Positions 1-8,577 of a stretch of DNA of 64,000 nt are shown piece after piece. The notes under the pieces were generated by a model. It made no database searches, was not told the DNA's origin, and saw only the letters and a list, made by a program, of their open reading frames with translations. Source of the DNA: Bacteroides pyogenes (GTDB lineage Bacteria; Bacteroidota; Bacteroidia; Bacteroidales; Bacteroidaceae); contig NZ_JACIDI010000005.1 in the NCBI RefSeq assembly GCF_014196225.1, positions 124,001-188,000 of the forward strand. The letters are read 5' to 3'. A program made the position numbers and the translations under genes. The first letter of the stretch is position 1; each line of letters opens with the position of its first letter.

Positions 1-895
1 AATCAACTCCGTTTCCATCCACCCAAAACTCGTTTCCAAGATCATAACCGCCATGTTCTTTGCCGTCGGCTGCCAGAAAGTCTTCTTTGTAAAGGCTCGT
101 ACGGCGGTAGTCCACGCTATACGCTCCGATGGTGGCGCCCAGATAAAAACGGTCGTACAGGTTAAACGCTACATTGAAGTCGTACGAATGCAATCCTCCC
201 CTTTCACGGGCCGTATACGCTTGTATGACCTTATCGCCTGCTTGCCTATAAGGAGCATAATGGTGCAAAAACTTATTTCCTTCTTTATCTTTGGCTTCTA
301 CAGGATCCACCAAATAAGAATTATAACCTAAAATACCAATCCAAGGTAGCTTTGGATTGAGATAAGCATCTTGGGCCTCCAAATCCTTTACAGGATGCGG
401 ATGTACCTTTTCCATATCATCAAAAGTCAATATATCTGCGATAAAATCCGTTTGAGACTGTTCGAACACTCCGTTCATCACCACATTCTTATCAAAAGAC
501 TTCATGCGGTGGTAATTGAAAGCGAAGTTTACATAACGCAACGCAGTAGAGTTTCCCTGCTTCAGGGAGAACACAAATCCCGCATTATCAAAAGAACCGT
601 GGAACTTGTCCACTTTAGCTCCTCCCGCATCCTTGGCTCCGGTGTTGTTAAATCCAAACGACGCCATCACCTCATTACTGCGATAAATACCTATGCCTGC
701 GGGGTTGGTTCCTACAGTCGATATATCTCCTCCTAAGGCGCCTAAAGCTCCTCCCATACCAACGAACCGTGCCGTTCCATTCAAATCCCGGCCCATCCAG
801 CGATTGGCATCATAGATAGTAGTCTGCGCGCCTACCTGCGCACAGATGCCCAAAAGCAGGGCACCTGCTACAAATATTTTATTCTTATTTCTCAT
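1..895 (-). CDS. OmpP1/FadL-like outer membrane porin (C-terminus cut by window edge)
   Basis: The frame is open from an ATG at 895 to the left edge, so only the N-terminal ~298 residues are present. It begins with a signal peptide (MRNKNKIFVAGALLLGICAQVGAQ). The mature part opens with a region typical of the Bacteroidetes OmpP1/FadL (toluene_X) family, including the glycine-rich stretch GGALGALGGDISTVGTNPAG and then GIGIYRSNE, which corresponds to the N-terminal hatch. Members are long-chain fatty-acid or hydrophobic-compound porins; some are annotated as hemin receptors. The start lies 21 bases beyond the stop of the upstream gene, so the two are probably co-transcribed. The family call is good, the substrate unknown. 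Confidence 0.8.
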   Translation of the reverse strand, partial: MRNKNKIFVAGALLLGICAQVGAQTTIYDANRWMGRDLNGTARFVGMGGALGALGGDISTVGTNPAGIGIYRSNEVMASFGFNNTGAKDAGGAKVDKFHGSFDNAGFVFSLKQGNSTALRYVNFAFNYHRMKSFDKNVVMNGVFEQSQTDFIADILTFDDMEKVHPHPVKDLEAQDAYLNPKLPWIGILGYNSYLVDPVEAKDKEGNKFLHHYAPYRQAGDKVIQAYTARERGGLHSYDFNVAFNLYDRFYLGATIGAYSVDYRRTSLYKEDFLAADGKEHGGYDLGNEFWVDGNGVD

Positions 896-916
896 AACTA
901 TTCTTATTTTTGGAAT

Positions 917-2242
917 CTATCTTCTGGTACTTCTCAAGGTGCCTCCGCTACTGCTGCCGGACGAACGCGACGAGCTTCCGCTTGAGTAGCTGCTGCGGGA
1001 ACTTCCGTCATAAGAAGACGACGAGCGCGAAGAACCGCTTGAATAACTGCTGTTGCCCGAACTTCTGCTGTAAGAACCTTCGTTGTATGACGAAGAACGG
1101 CGGGAGCTTTCTCCGCTACTGCGCGAATATGAACTTGATCTGCTTCGCGAGTATGAGCTCGAACTTCCTCGTGAGTATGACGGGCCTCTATCTCTGACAC
1201 TCGTTCCTACACTGCCTCTCGACGTTCTGCTTCCCTCATCCGTCACAGGAGAGTAACCTCGGGTACTGCTCGGACGGGTGTAAGTAGAAGAACCCCGGCG
1301 CGTGCTTTCCATTCCCGAGCGGCTATAAGTACCTGTTCCCTCCGAACCGGACACACGGCTGCTGCTTCCGTTGCGAGTACCTACCACTCTTCCTGAAAAG
1401 GTTCCATCCCGGCGAGATGTGGCTTGATATCTGGAAGAGCGCACATCACCGCTACGATCGGAATAGTATGAAGACCGGCCGTTGCTGTAACGCGAGCGGC
1501 TGTTCGCATTGTAAACGCTGCGGCCTCTGTAGTAATTGCCTCCGTACCAACCGTAATCATAATAATGATGCCCCCAGTAGCCGTCATACCAGCCACCCCA
1601 ATAGCCCGGATAATGCCACCGTGAGTAGTAAGGATATCTCCATGAGTAATAAGGATAACCCCATCCATAGTTCCATCCCCATCCGTAATTCCAGTTCCAG
1701 CTATAAGAGCGGTAGCGCCAGTCCCACCAGAGAGGATTCCTAAAGGTCGGGAATGCATAAGCATACAAACCGTCGGTATATACATTCCAGTCCCATGAGT
1801 TAGGTCCGTAAACCACTTCCCAATAAAGCGGACTACTGATACTTATGGCAAAACGCGGATTGCGAAAGCGAATGATCCGTTCAGCGTACTCATAATCGTC
1901 TCGCGTCCCGGCAAATTTGCCGGTCACCCACTCTCCTTCCAGCTCCGGACGTTTCTTTTCTTTAATATACAAAGTATCGTTCTCTACCGCGAAGTCGTTG
2001 TCATGCGATTCATAACGACGATTATATTCATCTACATTCCGCGTATTCCCATTCCGGTCCCGAATCACGACCGTAGTACCCGGGGCTGTGTAGATGTTGG
2101 CTCTAACCTCTTTCTTCACCGGAGTTTCTTTCTTTTCTTTCTCCTTGGAAGGTACAAAGTAGAGGTCGTCATCAACGCTTTGCGCCATCAAGCCTATCGG
2201 AAAGCACAAGGCGAATAGCAAGGAATAAACAATCTTTTTCAT
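917..2242 (-). CDS. Exported Tyr/Trp/Gly- and Ser/Arg-rich low-complexity protein
   Basis: A 441-residue protein from the ATG at 2242. A longer frame reaches 2284, but a TAnnTTTG box at 2289-2296 would place the mRNA start downstream of that codon. It has a signal peptide (MKKIVYSLLFALCFPIGLMAQ), an ordered segment (about residues 25-160) with a charged run and a WEVVYGPNSWDWN motif, then a stretch extremely rich in W, Y and G (about 170-245). The last ~190 residues are built from SRS/SSSYSRSS-type runs. I know no function; similar proteins occur in Bacteroidetes as hypothetical proteins. The composition suggests a disordered, sticky or matrix-like envelope protein. It is first in an operon with the OmpP1/FadL-like gene. 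Confidence 0.75.
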   Translation of the reverse strand: MKKIVYSLLFALCFPIGLMAQSVDDDLYFVPSKEKEKKETPVKKEVRANIYTAPGTTVVIRDRNGNTRNVDEYNRRYESHDNDFAVENDTLYIKEKKRPELEGEWVTGKFAGTRDDYEYAERIIRFRNPRFAISISSPLYWEVVYGPNSWDWNVYTDGLYAYAFPTFRNPLWWDWRYRSYSWNWNYGWGWNYGWGYPYYSWRYPYYSRWHYPGYWGGWYDGYWGHHYYDYGWYGGNYYRGRSVYNANSRSRYSNGRSSYYSDRSGDVRSSRYQATSRRDGTFSGRVVGTRNGSSSRVSGSEGTGTYSRSGMESTRRGSSTYTRPSSTRGYSPVTDEGSRTSRGSVGTSVRDRGPSYSRGSSSSYSRSRSSSYSRSSGESSRRSSSYNEGSYSRSSGNSSYSSGSSRSSSSYDGSSRSSYSSGSSSRSSGSSSGGTLRSTRR

Positions 2243-2288
2243 ATCATCTCGGTTTATATAATTAATGCAAGCCTTTTTATTCACATTA

Positions 2289-2296
2289 CAAAGATA
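2289..2296 (-). promoter_or_regulatory. Bacteroides-type -7 box (TATCTTTG)
   Basis: TATCTTTG on the minus strand matches the Bacteroides consensus TAnnTTTG. It puts the transcript start near 2283, about 40 bases before the ATG at 2242. No good -33 TTTG is seen at the expected spacing. Confidence 0.6.
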
Positions 2297-2362
2297 CTGA
2301 AGAGATTCACCACCTTAAGGAGATTTTCCCCAAAGGATAATAGGGGAATCCCTATTTCTAAT

Positions 2363-2370
2363 TATATTTG
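2363..2370 (+). promoter_or_regulatory. Bacteroides-type -7 box for prmA (TATATTTG)
   Basis: TATATTTG lies about 29 bases upstream of the prmA ATG, divergent from the promoter at 2289-2296. A short inverted repeat (TAGGG/CCCTA, 2341-2354) sits just upstream and could be an operator or chance. Confidence 0.55.
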
Positions 2371-2398
2371 CACATTATTTACCGGAATTAAAGAAACG

Positions 2399-3250
2399 AT
2401 GAAATACTTTGAATTCATATTCCATACAGAGCCATGCACGGAAACCGTGAATGATGTGTTGGCGGCAGTTTTAGGCGATGCAGGCTTCGAAAGCTTTATT
2501 GAGAATGACAACGGATTGACCGCATATATCCAACAAACACTCTGTAACGAATCTGCCATCGAAGAGGCGATAAAAGATTTTCCTGTCCCCCACGTACGTA
2601 TTTCATACACTTTTACCGAAGCGGAAGACAAAAACTGGAACGAGGAATGGGAACAGAACTTTTTCCGTCCCATCGTCATCGGCGACCGTTGCGTGATTCA
2701 CAGTACATTCCACGAGGATATTCCCAAAGCTGAATACGACATTGTGATCAATCCGCAAATGGCTTTCGGAACAGGGCATCATGAAACGACAAGCCTCATC
2801 ATCGGAGAATTGCTGGAGAGCGAACTGAAAGGGAAATCGGTATTGGACATGGGGTGCGGCACTTCCATCCTTGCCATCCTTGCCCGGATGCGTGGCGCAC
2901 AATGTTGCACAGCCATCGACATCGACGAATGGTGCGTAAGAAATTCGCTCGAAAACATAGAGTTGAACAAGATAGACTCCATCGACGTTTTGCAGGGAGA
3001 CGCTTCATCATTGACGGGTAAAGGTCCTTTCGACGTTATTATCGCCAACATCAACCGAAATATTCTTTTGAGCGACATAAAGCATTACACAGCTTGCATG
3101 CGTTCAGGCTCCGAGCTATACATAAGCGGTTTTTATGTGGAGGACATTCCGCTTATCCGCAAAGAAGCAGAGAAACACGGACTTTCGTTCGTTCATCATA
3201 AAGAGAAAAATCGCTGGGCAGCAGTAAAGTTCATTATGGCTTCTATTTAA
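2399..3250 (+). CDS. prmA: Ribosomal protein L11 methyltransferase
   Basis: This 283-residue protein is an S-adenosylmethionine-dependent methyltransferase that modifies ribosomal protein L11. The signature NPQMAFGTGHHETT is followed by SAM-binding motif I (VLDMGCGTSILAI), an acidic loop (AIDIDEWCV) and the NIN-type substrate motif (IIANINRN). Length and order fit Bacteroidetes PrmA. The 3' end overlaps the end of the convergent GH25 gene by 8 bases. Confidence 0.93.
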   Translation: MKYFEFIFHTEPCTETVNDVLAAVLGDAGFESFIENDNGLTAYIQQTLCNESAIEEAIKDFPVPHVRISYTFTEAEDKNWNEEWEQNFFRPIVIGDRCVIHSTFHEDIPKAEYDIVINPQMAFGTGHHETTSLIIGELLESELKGKSVLDMGCGTSILAILARMRGAQCCTAIDIDEWCVRNSLENIELNKIDSIDVLQGDASSLTGKGPFDVIIANINRNILLSDIKHYTACMRSGSELYISGFYVEDIPLIRKEAEKHGLSFVHHKEKNRWAAVKFIMASI

Positions 3251-4115
3251 GAAGCAATGTTTCCAACTCTTCCAGAGTACCGTTGTAAACATTCAAGTCT
3301 ACCTTTTTCTCTATTCCCGGTACGGTAGCCACATCGGTGTGTTGCCAGAAGTGCCATTTACCCTCATATTTCACCGAATCCTGGTAATAGTGAGCAATCC
3401 AATAAGGGTATGTATTAAACACGGAGTCGTTAAGATAACGTTTTTTAAACTTGTAAGAAGTATAAAGTATCGGTTTCACTCCGTAGTGAGCTTCTACATG
3501 ATCCAACCAACGCTTTATGCCTTGCTGCAATTCACTTTTTTCTTTTTTGCCGGTTACTTCGACATCGAGCACCGGAGGCAAATCTCCCGGTTCGAGACGG
3601 ACGGTACGGATAAAAAAATCGGCTTGTTTCACGGCATCGGTAGCGGGAATATAAAAATGATATGCACCGCGTATCAACCCATAATTGCGGGCATTTACAA
3701 AATTGGCGACAAAAGTACTATCGCCATAGTCACCGCCTTCCGTAGCTTTCATAAAAACGAAATGCAAAGGAGCTGCCGTATTTTGATTCTGCAAAAACTC
3801 TGCCCAATCTATCTTCCCTTGATAATGAGAAATATCCACTCCATGAACACTATAGCCGTAAGGCACGCAAACTCCATATACTTTCCGTCCGTAACAAGGC
3901 TTCCAGCGATAGGCATAAGGACGAATAAAAAAATAGTAAAATACGACCGACAAACAAAAAACCATCAGCATAGCCAGCAAATTACGCTGCCATACAGGCA
4001 TGGAACGATTCGATCTCTTTTTCTTCGAGGACCGACCGGACTTATAGTACCTCTTTCGCTTGTTGGCAGTACCGGCTCTTTTCTTCCGAACAACGGAAAT
4101 AGACGAAGAAGACAA
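3243..4115 (-). CDS. GH25-family muramidase (lysozyme), N-terminally membrane anchored
   Basis: Residues ~90-290 form a GH25 N-acetylmuramidase that cleaves MurNAc-GlcNAc bonds of peptidoglycan. Visible active-site candidates are D94 (VDISHYQG), E126 (KATEGG) and the DxE pair D184/E186 (PVLDVEV). Before it come a strongly basic tail (residues ~10-38, many K/R) and one membrane segment (~45-64). The basic tail should stay in the cytoplasm, placing the enzyme on the outer side of the inner membrane. The family is known for wall remodelling and phage endolysins; with no phage genes nearby a cellular role is likelier. Confidence 0.88.
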   Translation of the reverse strand: MSSSSISVVRKKRAGTANKRKRYYKSGRSSKKKRSNRSMPVWQRNLLAMLMVFCLSVVFYYFFIRPYAYRWKPCYGRKVYGVCVPYGYSVHGVDISHYQGKIDWAEFLQNQNTAAPLHFVFMKATEGGDYGDSTFVANFVNARNYGLIRGAYHFYIPATDAVKQADFFIRTVRLEPGDLPPVLDVEVTGKKEKSELQQGIKRWLDHVEAHYGVKPILYTSYKFKKRYLNDSVFNTYPYWIAHYYQDSVKYEGKWHFWQHTDVATVPGIEKKVDLNVYNGTLEELETLLLK

Positions 4116-4173
4116 GTGATTAACGGTTAATGGTTAAATTGGACATAGATAATGAAGCTAAATCGGGAAAATG

Positions 4174-4231
4174 ACGAACGGCGAACAAGCCGACACGGAA
4201 ATATCCCATGTGTTCATTGCTCACCGTTCGT
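4174..4231 (-). terminator. Inverted repeat after pfp, possible terminator
   Basis: ACGAACGGCGA (4174-4184) pairs with TCACCGTTCGT (4221-4231) with one mismatch, in the gap between the end of pfp and the start of the GH25 gene. The T-tract on the minus strand is short, so termination may be partial. Confidence 0.35.
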
Positions 4232-4246
4232 ATTCATGCTATATTA

Positions 4247-5893
4247 TTATTTAGCTTGCTCCAACTGCAAAGTTTTAGTAGGTTGGTCGCAAACTTCTGT
4301 CGGACCAAAATACTGTATCGGACCCGGATATACATAATCCGTTTCGGCTGCCCAGCGATCACGCTGTGCGGCAAAAGCCTTGAAAGGGGCTGCATCCAAT
4401 CTTACCAGAGCTTTCTGGATAACCGGCTTCATTTCACCGTGGCGACGCTCCATATTCATCATCATCGTAATAGGTACACCGCCGGCAAGCCATTCGGCAG
4501 CAGGAGCCGTTGTGTTGCGCACCGACGACATATAACCCGTTTTACCATCGGCAATCAGCATAGAAGCCGTATATCCCAGAGAGTAGCAGTAATCGGCATC
4601 GAAATTAGACGGAGCGGCGCAACGTCCCTCATACCCGAAGAAGTGATGTTGGGCAGCAAACTTGCCTACATACTTGCCCGCCTTCTTCCATGAGTCCAAC
4701 TTGGTAGCCACCATCTCCGACAAGAGTTTTTCCGTCTCGATGAGCGATACCTGAACGTTTCCGTGAGGGTCGCGATCCAGAGTAAGCTGACGGGCTACCC
4801 CATCCGGCAGACTGGCATATATGGCCGAATTCTCGGGAGACAATTTGCTGATAATATAGTCACGTTGGTGCGAACGTTTGATGTGAGAGAATTCCTCTGA
4901 ATTTTTGGCCAGGAAATCGTTCAATTCGGCAATTAAGCGTTTCATGGCCGGAATGAATTCTACCAAACCTTCCGGAATCAATACTGTACCGAAGTTGTTT
5001 CCTTGGGCTGCACGATCGGCTACAACCTGAGCAATGTAAGTCACCACATCGTCCAATGACATATCTTTCTGTTCCACTTCTTCGGATATGATGCACACAT
5101 TAGGCTGAACCTGCAATGCACATTCCAAGGCAATGTGAGAAGCCGAACGCCCCATCAGCTTGATGAAGTGCCAGTATTTACGGGCAGAGTTACAGTCGCG
5201 TTGGATGTTGCCGATTACCTCGGAATACGTTTTACAAGCCGTATCAAAGCCGAATGAAGTCTCAATCATATCGTTCTTCAAGTCGCCGTCGATCGTTTTC
5301 GGACAGCCGATTACTTGTACGCCATATTTTTTAGCAGCGTAATATTCAGCCAATACGCAAGCATTCGTATTGGAATCATCACCACCGATAATCACCAATG
5401 CTTTGATGCCCAGTTGCTTGATTATCTCATATCCTTTTTCGAACTGCTCTACGGTCTCCAACTTTGTGCGCCCCGAACCGATAATGTCAAAACCTCCCGT
5501 ATTGCGGTATTCATCGATAATATCTGCTGTCAGTTCCATGTAATTATGGTCTACCAAACCACCGGGACCGAGAATAAAGCCATATAGTTTATTGTCTGCA
5601 TTCAGTTTCTTGATACCGTCGAACAAACCGGAAATCACATTATGGCCGCCCGGAGCCTGTCCGCCGGAAAGAATGACACCGACATTCATAGCAGTCGATT
5701 TAGCAGACTCACCTGCTTCAAACGAGATCAACGGCATTCCGTAAGTGTTAGGAAATAAAGCCTTGATAGCTTCCTGGTCGGCAACAGATTGAGTAGCGGC
5801 ACCTGCTACAGCCTTAACATTTCCTGAAGCCAAAGCTTTCGGAAGTTTGGGCTGATAAGCAGCCCTTGCGATTTGCAATGCACTTTTTGTCAT
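4247..5893 (-). CDS. pfp: Diphosphate--fructose-6-phosphate 1-phosphotransferase (PPi-PFK)
   Basis: A 548-residue long-form phosphofructokinase that uses pyrophosphate to phosphorylate fructose 6-phosphate, a reversible glycolytic step common in Bacteroides. The GGQAPGGHN phosphate loop lies near residue 77, GGDDSN at 170 and PKTIDGD at 199, followed by [11 protein letters not shown]. Asp after GGD, in place of the Gly seen in ATP-dependent enzymes, is the known mark of PPi use. It is probably transcribed alone from the long upstream region. Confidence 0.93.
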   Translation of the reverse strand: MTKSALQIARAAYQPKLPKALASGNVKAVAGAATQSVADQEAIKALFPNTYGMPLISFEAGESAKSTAMNVGVILSGGQAPGGHNVISGLFDGIKKLNADNKLYGFILGPGGLVDHNYMELTADIIDEYRNTGGFDIIGSGRTKLETVEQFEKGYEIIKQLGIKALVIIGGDDSNTNACVLAEYYAAKKYGVQVIGCPKTIDGDLKNDMIETSFGFDTACKTYSEVIGNIQRDCNSARKYWHFIKLMGRSASHIALECALQVQPNVCIISEEVEQKDMSLDDVVTYIAQVVADRAAQGNNFGTVLIPEGLVEFIPAMKRLIAELNDFLAKNSEEFSHIKRSHQRDYIISKLSPENSAIYASLPDGVARQLTLDRDPHGNVQVSLIETEKLLSEMVATKLDSWKKAGKYVGKFAAQHHFFGYEGRCAAPSNFDADYCYSLGYTASMLIADGKTGYMSSVRNTTAPAAEWLAGGVPITMMMNMERRHGEMKPVIQKALVRLDAAPFKAFAAQRDRWAAETDYVYPGPIQYFGPTEVCDQPTKTLQLEQAK

Positions 5894-6215
5894 TTTCTCT
5901 ATTAATTTATTTAAAGGTGTTAGTAAGATTCTTGCCTAAATTGAAAAGCGTTGCAAATTTCGCATTTTTTCGTGAATTACGAAAGAGAAGCCTGATTTTA
6001 TTTTGCTTCATGAAAATACGCGAACCCTATTTTTAGGAAAAACGCATTTTTGAGTCCCCCAAAAACATTAAAATGCTTGACGATTGACTATGAGATAAGT
6101 GTTTTGTAAAATACACACAATTAAGAAATCCTAATTATATTTAGATGAATTTTGCCGAATAAACAAATTATCTCTTATTTTTGTATTTGTAAATTCTATA
6201 CTAACAAATATTCCG
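5894..6215. other. Divergent intergenic region between pfp and the patatin-barrel gene
   Basis: 322 bases without a gene, AT-rich. It holds a perfect 17-bp inverted repeat (TTTCGT-GAATT-ACGAAA, 5968-5984) about 75 bases upstream of pfp, a second small repeat (CCTA-TTTT-TAGG) near 6028-6039, and the rightward promoter at 6151-6183. No small ORF with family resemblance was seen. Confidence 0.5.
6151..6183 (+). promoter_or_regulatory. Promoter with -33 and -7 elements (TTTG, N21, TATTTTTG)
   Basis: TTTG at 6151-6154 and TATTTTTG at 6176-6183 are separated by 21 bases, matching the Bacteroides sigma-ABfr consensus. The start would be near 6188, giving a leader of about 28 bases before the ATG at 6216. 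Confidence 0.7.
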
Positions 6216-8432
6216 ATGAAAAAACATTTTCTCCCAATTGTTCTTCTTATCCTCTGCACTTTGAATACTTGCTCTGTACATGCTCAAGAGAAGCGCAAAA
6301 AGGTAGCTGTGGTATTAAGCGGAGGAGGAGCTAAAGGAGTTGCCCATATCAAAGCTTTAAAAGTAATTGAAGAAGCTGGTATTCCGGTTGATTATATTGT
6401 AGGAACAAGTATGGGTTCTATTGTCGGCGGACTTTATGCCATAGGTTATACTCCCGAACAGTTGGACAGCATGGTGCGCAAACAGAATTGGACATTTTTG
6501 TTAAGCGACCGCGTAGAACGAAGCGCTATGTCGCTTACCGAACGCGAACGGTCGGAGCAATACGTGCTCTCGTTTCCCTTTATGAAGAAACCGAAAGATG
6601 CCGTATTGGGAGGTATTATTAAAGGGAAAAACCTGGACAATTTGTTTTCGGAACTCACCGTGGGATATCACGATTCTATCAGTTTCGACAAGTTGCCGAT
6701 TCCTTTTGCATGCGTTGCAGCCAATGTGGTTAACGGCGAACAGGTTGTGTTTCGCGATGGAGTGCTTTCTACTGCTATGCGTGCCAGCATGGCGATTCCC
6801 GGAGTTTTCACGCCCGTAAGGAAAGACAGTATGGTACTTGTCGATGGCGGAATGGTAAACAACTATCCGGTAAACGTGGCCAAAGCAATGGGAGCCGATA
6901 TCGTGATAGGAGTCGATGTGCAAAAAGACTTGAAACGGGTATCTGAACTCAACAGTGCTTCCGACATTTTGGGGCAGATTATCGATCTCGCCTGTCAAGC
7001 CAATCACGATAGGCATGTAGATCTTACCGACGCATATATTCAAGTAGATGTGGAAGGATATTCATCCGCCAGCTTTACTCCCGAAGCTATCGACTCGTTG
7101 ATGAAAAGAGGAGAAGAAGCCGCACGTGCCCAATGGCAGACGCTTATTGCATTGAAGAAAAAAATCGGCATATCCGACACCTATGTGCCCAACCCTCGCC
7201 CTCCTTACTCCTTGCTTTCCGATACTTGCACGCTTTATGTGAGCGACATTACATTTTCCGGTATAGAAGAGAGCGATGAAAAATGGTTGCTGAAAAAATA
7301 TAAATTGAAAGAAAACAGCAGAATTAGCAACCGCCAAATAAAACAGGCTTTACTATTGTTGCGTGGAAGTAAATCGTACTCTAACGTCAGCTATACACTG
7401 ACCGAAGAACCCGACGGTTATCATCTTGCGTTTTTACTGGAAGAAAAATACGAAAAGCGCATCAATCTGGGCATCCGGTTCGATTCGGAAGAAATAGCCT
7501 CCCTGCTCGTGAATGCTACGGCGGATTTCAAAACTCCCATCCCATCCCATCTTTCTCTCACCGGCAGATTGGGAAAACGCTATGCCGCACGCATAGATTA
7601 TACCCTTGAACCGATGCAACAGCGCACTATAAACATTTCATATATGTATCAATACAATGATATTAATATATACAACAAAGGAGACCGGGCCTACAATACG
7701 ACCTATAATTATCATTTAGGAGAATTGGGGTTTTCCGATGTCTGGTACAAAAATTTGCGTTTCGGTCTCGGACTTCGTTTCGAGTATTACAACTACAAAG
7801 ATTTCCTATTCAAAGAGCCGGCGTTAAACGAAGAGAACGTGAAATCGGAACACTTCTTAAGCTACTTTGCTCAAATATATTATAATACATTCGACAAAGG
7901 ATATTTTCCCACAAGAGGAAGCGATTTCAAAGCCACTTACTCGGTATATACCGATAATATGGTGGAATACAACGACCATACTCCATTCTCCGCCTTAATG
8001 GCTTCATGGACCAGTGTCATTCCTGTCACAAGACGCTTCTCCGTCACACCTTCCATCTATGGGCGTGTACTTATCGGGAGAGAGATTCCCTATTGGGTGA
8101 AGAACGCTATCGGAGGGGAAGTTTTCGGATTTTACGTTCCCCAACAACTGCCTTTTACCGGAATTACAAATTTAGAAATAATAGACAACACCATCTTAAT
8201 ATCTTCTCTTAAGTTCCGTCAACGGATGGGAAACATTCATTATCTGACATTGAGCGGTAATTACGGGCTGGCAGACAGGAGCTTTTTCGACATATTGAAA
8301 GGAACACAATTATACGGTATAACAGCCGGTTACGGAATAGATAGCATGTTTGGCCCATTGGAAGTATCTTTGGGATATTCTAACCGGAGTAAAAAAGGCG
8401 GTTTTTATATCAACTTGGGATATTACTTCTAA
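6216..8432 (+). CDS. Patatin-like phospholipase with C-terminal BamA-like barrel
   Basis: A 738-residue two-part protein. After a signal peptide ending at VHAQ comes a patatin lipase domain: oxyanion loop GGGAKG (36-41), nucleophile S65 in GTSMG, catalytic D210 in the DGG motif. A POTRA-like segment follows (about 345-420), then an Omp85/BamA-type barrel to the C-terminus, ending in aromatic YYF. This is the architecture of PlpD-type self-translocated phospholipases, which work at or across the outer membrane; substrate lipids are not known here. It sits alone between two opposite-strand genes. Confidence 0.9.
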   Translation: MKKHFLPIVLLILCTLNTCSVHAQEKRKKVAVVLSGGGAKGVAHIKALKVIEEAGIPVDYIVGTSMGSIVGGLYAIGYTPEQLDSMVRKQNWTFLLSDRVERSAMSLTERERSEQYVLSFPFMKKPKDAVLGGIIKGKNLDNLFSELTVGYHDSISFDKLPIPFACVAANVVNGEQVVFRDGVLSTAMRASMAIPGVFTPVRKDSMVLVDGGMVNNYPVNVAKAMGADIVIGVDVQKDLKRVSELNSASDILGQIIDLACQANHDRHVDLTDAYIQVDVEGYSSASFTPEAIDSLMKRGEEAARAQWQTLIALKKKIGISDTYVPNPRPPYSLLSDTCTLYVSDITFSGIEESDEKWLLKKYKLKENSRISNRQIKQALLLLRGSKSYSNVSYTLTEEPDGYHLAFLLEEKYEKRINLGIRFDSEEIASLLVNATADFKTPIPSHLSLTGRLGKRYAARIDYTLEPMQQRTINISYMYQYNDINIYNKGDRAYNTTYNYHLGELGFSDVWYKNLRFGLGLRFEYYNYKDFLFKEPALNEENVKSEHFLSYFAQIYYNTFDKGYFPTRGSDFKATYSVYTDNMVEYNDHTPFSALMASWTSVIPVTRRFSVTPSIYGRVLIGREIPYWVKNAIGGEVFGFYVPQQLPFTGITNLEIIDNTILISSLKFRQRMGNIHYLTLSGNYGLADRSFFDILKGTQLYGITAGYGIDSMFGPLEVSLGYSNRSKKGGFYINLGYYF

Positions 8433-8439
8433 TAAAGAG

Positions 8440-8496
8440 TGATGGATACTGAATCAAAGACAAATCGAACAAAGTCCCATAAATCAGTATCCATCA
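8440..8496. terminator. Perfect 13-bp inverted repeat downstream of the patatin-barrel gene
   Basis: TGATGGATACTGA (8440-8452) and TCAGTATCCATCA (8484-8496) are exact complements around a 31-base loop, starting 8 bases after the stop. No T-tract follows, so it may be a 3' stabilising stem rather than a classical terminator. Confidence 0.45.
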
Positions 8497-8548
8497 AACT
8501 ATTATAAACAGGTAAGGTTTTAACCAAATAGTAATCTTCTCATTGTTC

Positions 8549-8570
8549 TAAAACCCTGTCCAGAGTTTTA
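8549..8570 (-). terminator. Hairpin after fhs
   Basis: AAAACCCTG (8550-8558) pairs with CAGAGTTTT (8561-8569), one G-T wobble on the minus strand, just beyond the fhs stop; TTTTAGAAC follows on the minus strand. Confidence 0.45.
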
Positions 8571-8577
8571 AACACTT

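Noticed and set aside
934..1785. Alternative frames inside the Ser/Arg- and Tyr/Trp-rich gene
   Set aside because: They are by-products of low-complexity codons (AGC, TCC, TAC, GGT) read in shifted frames; only one frame has a signal peptide and continuity.
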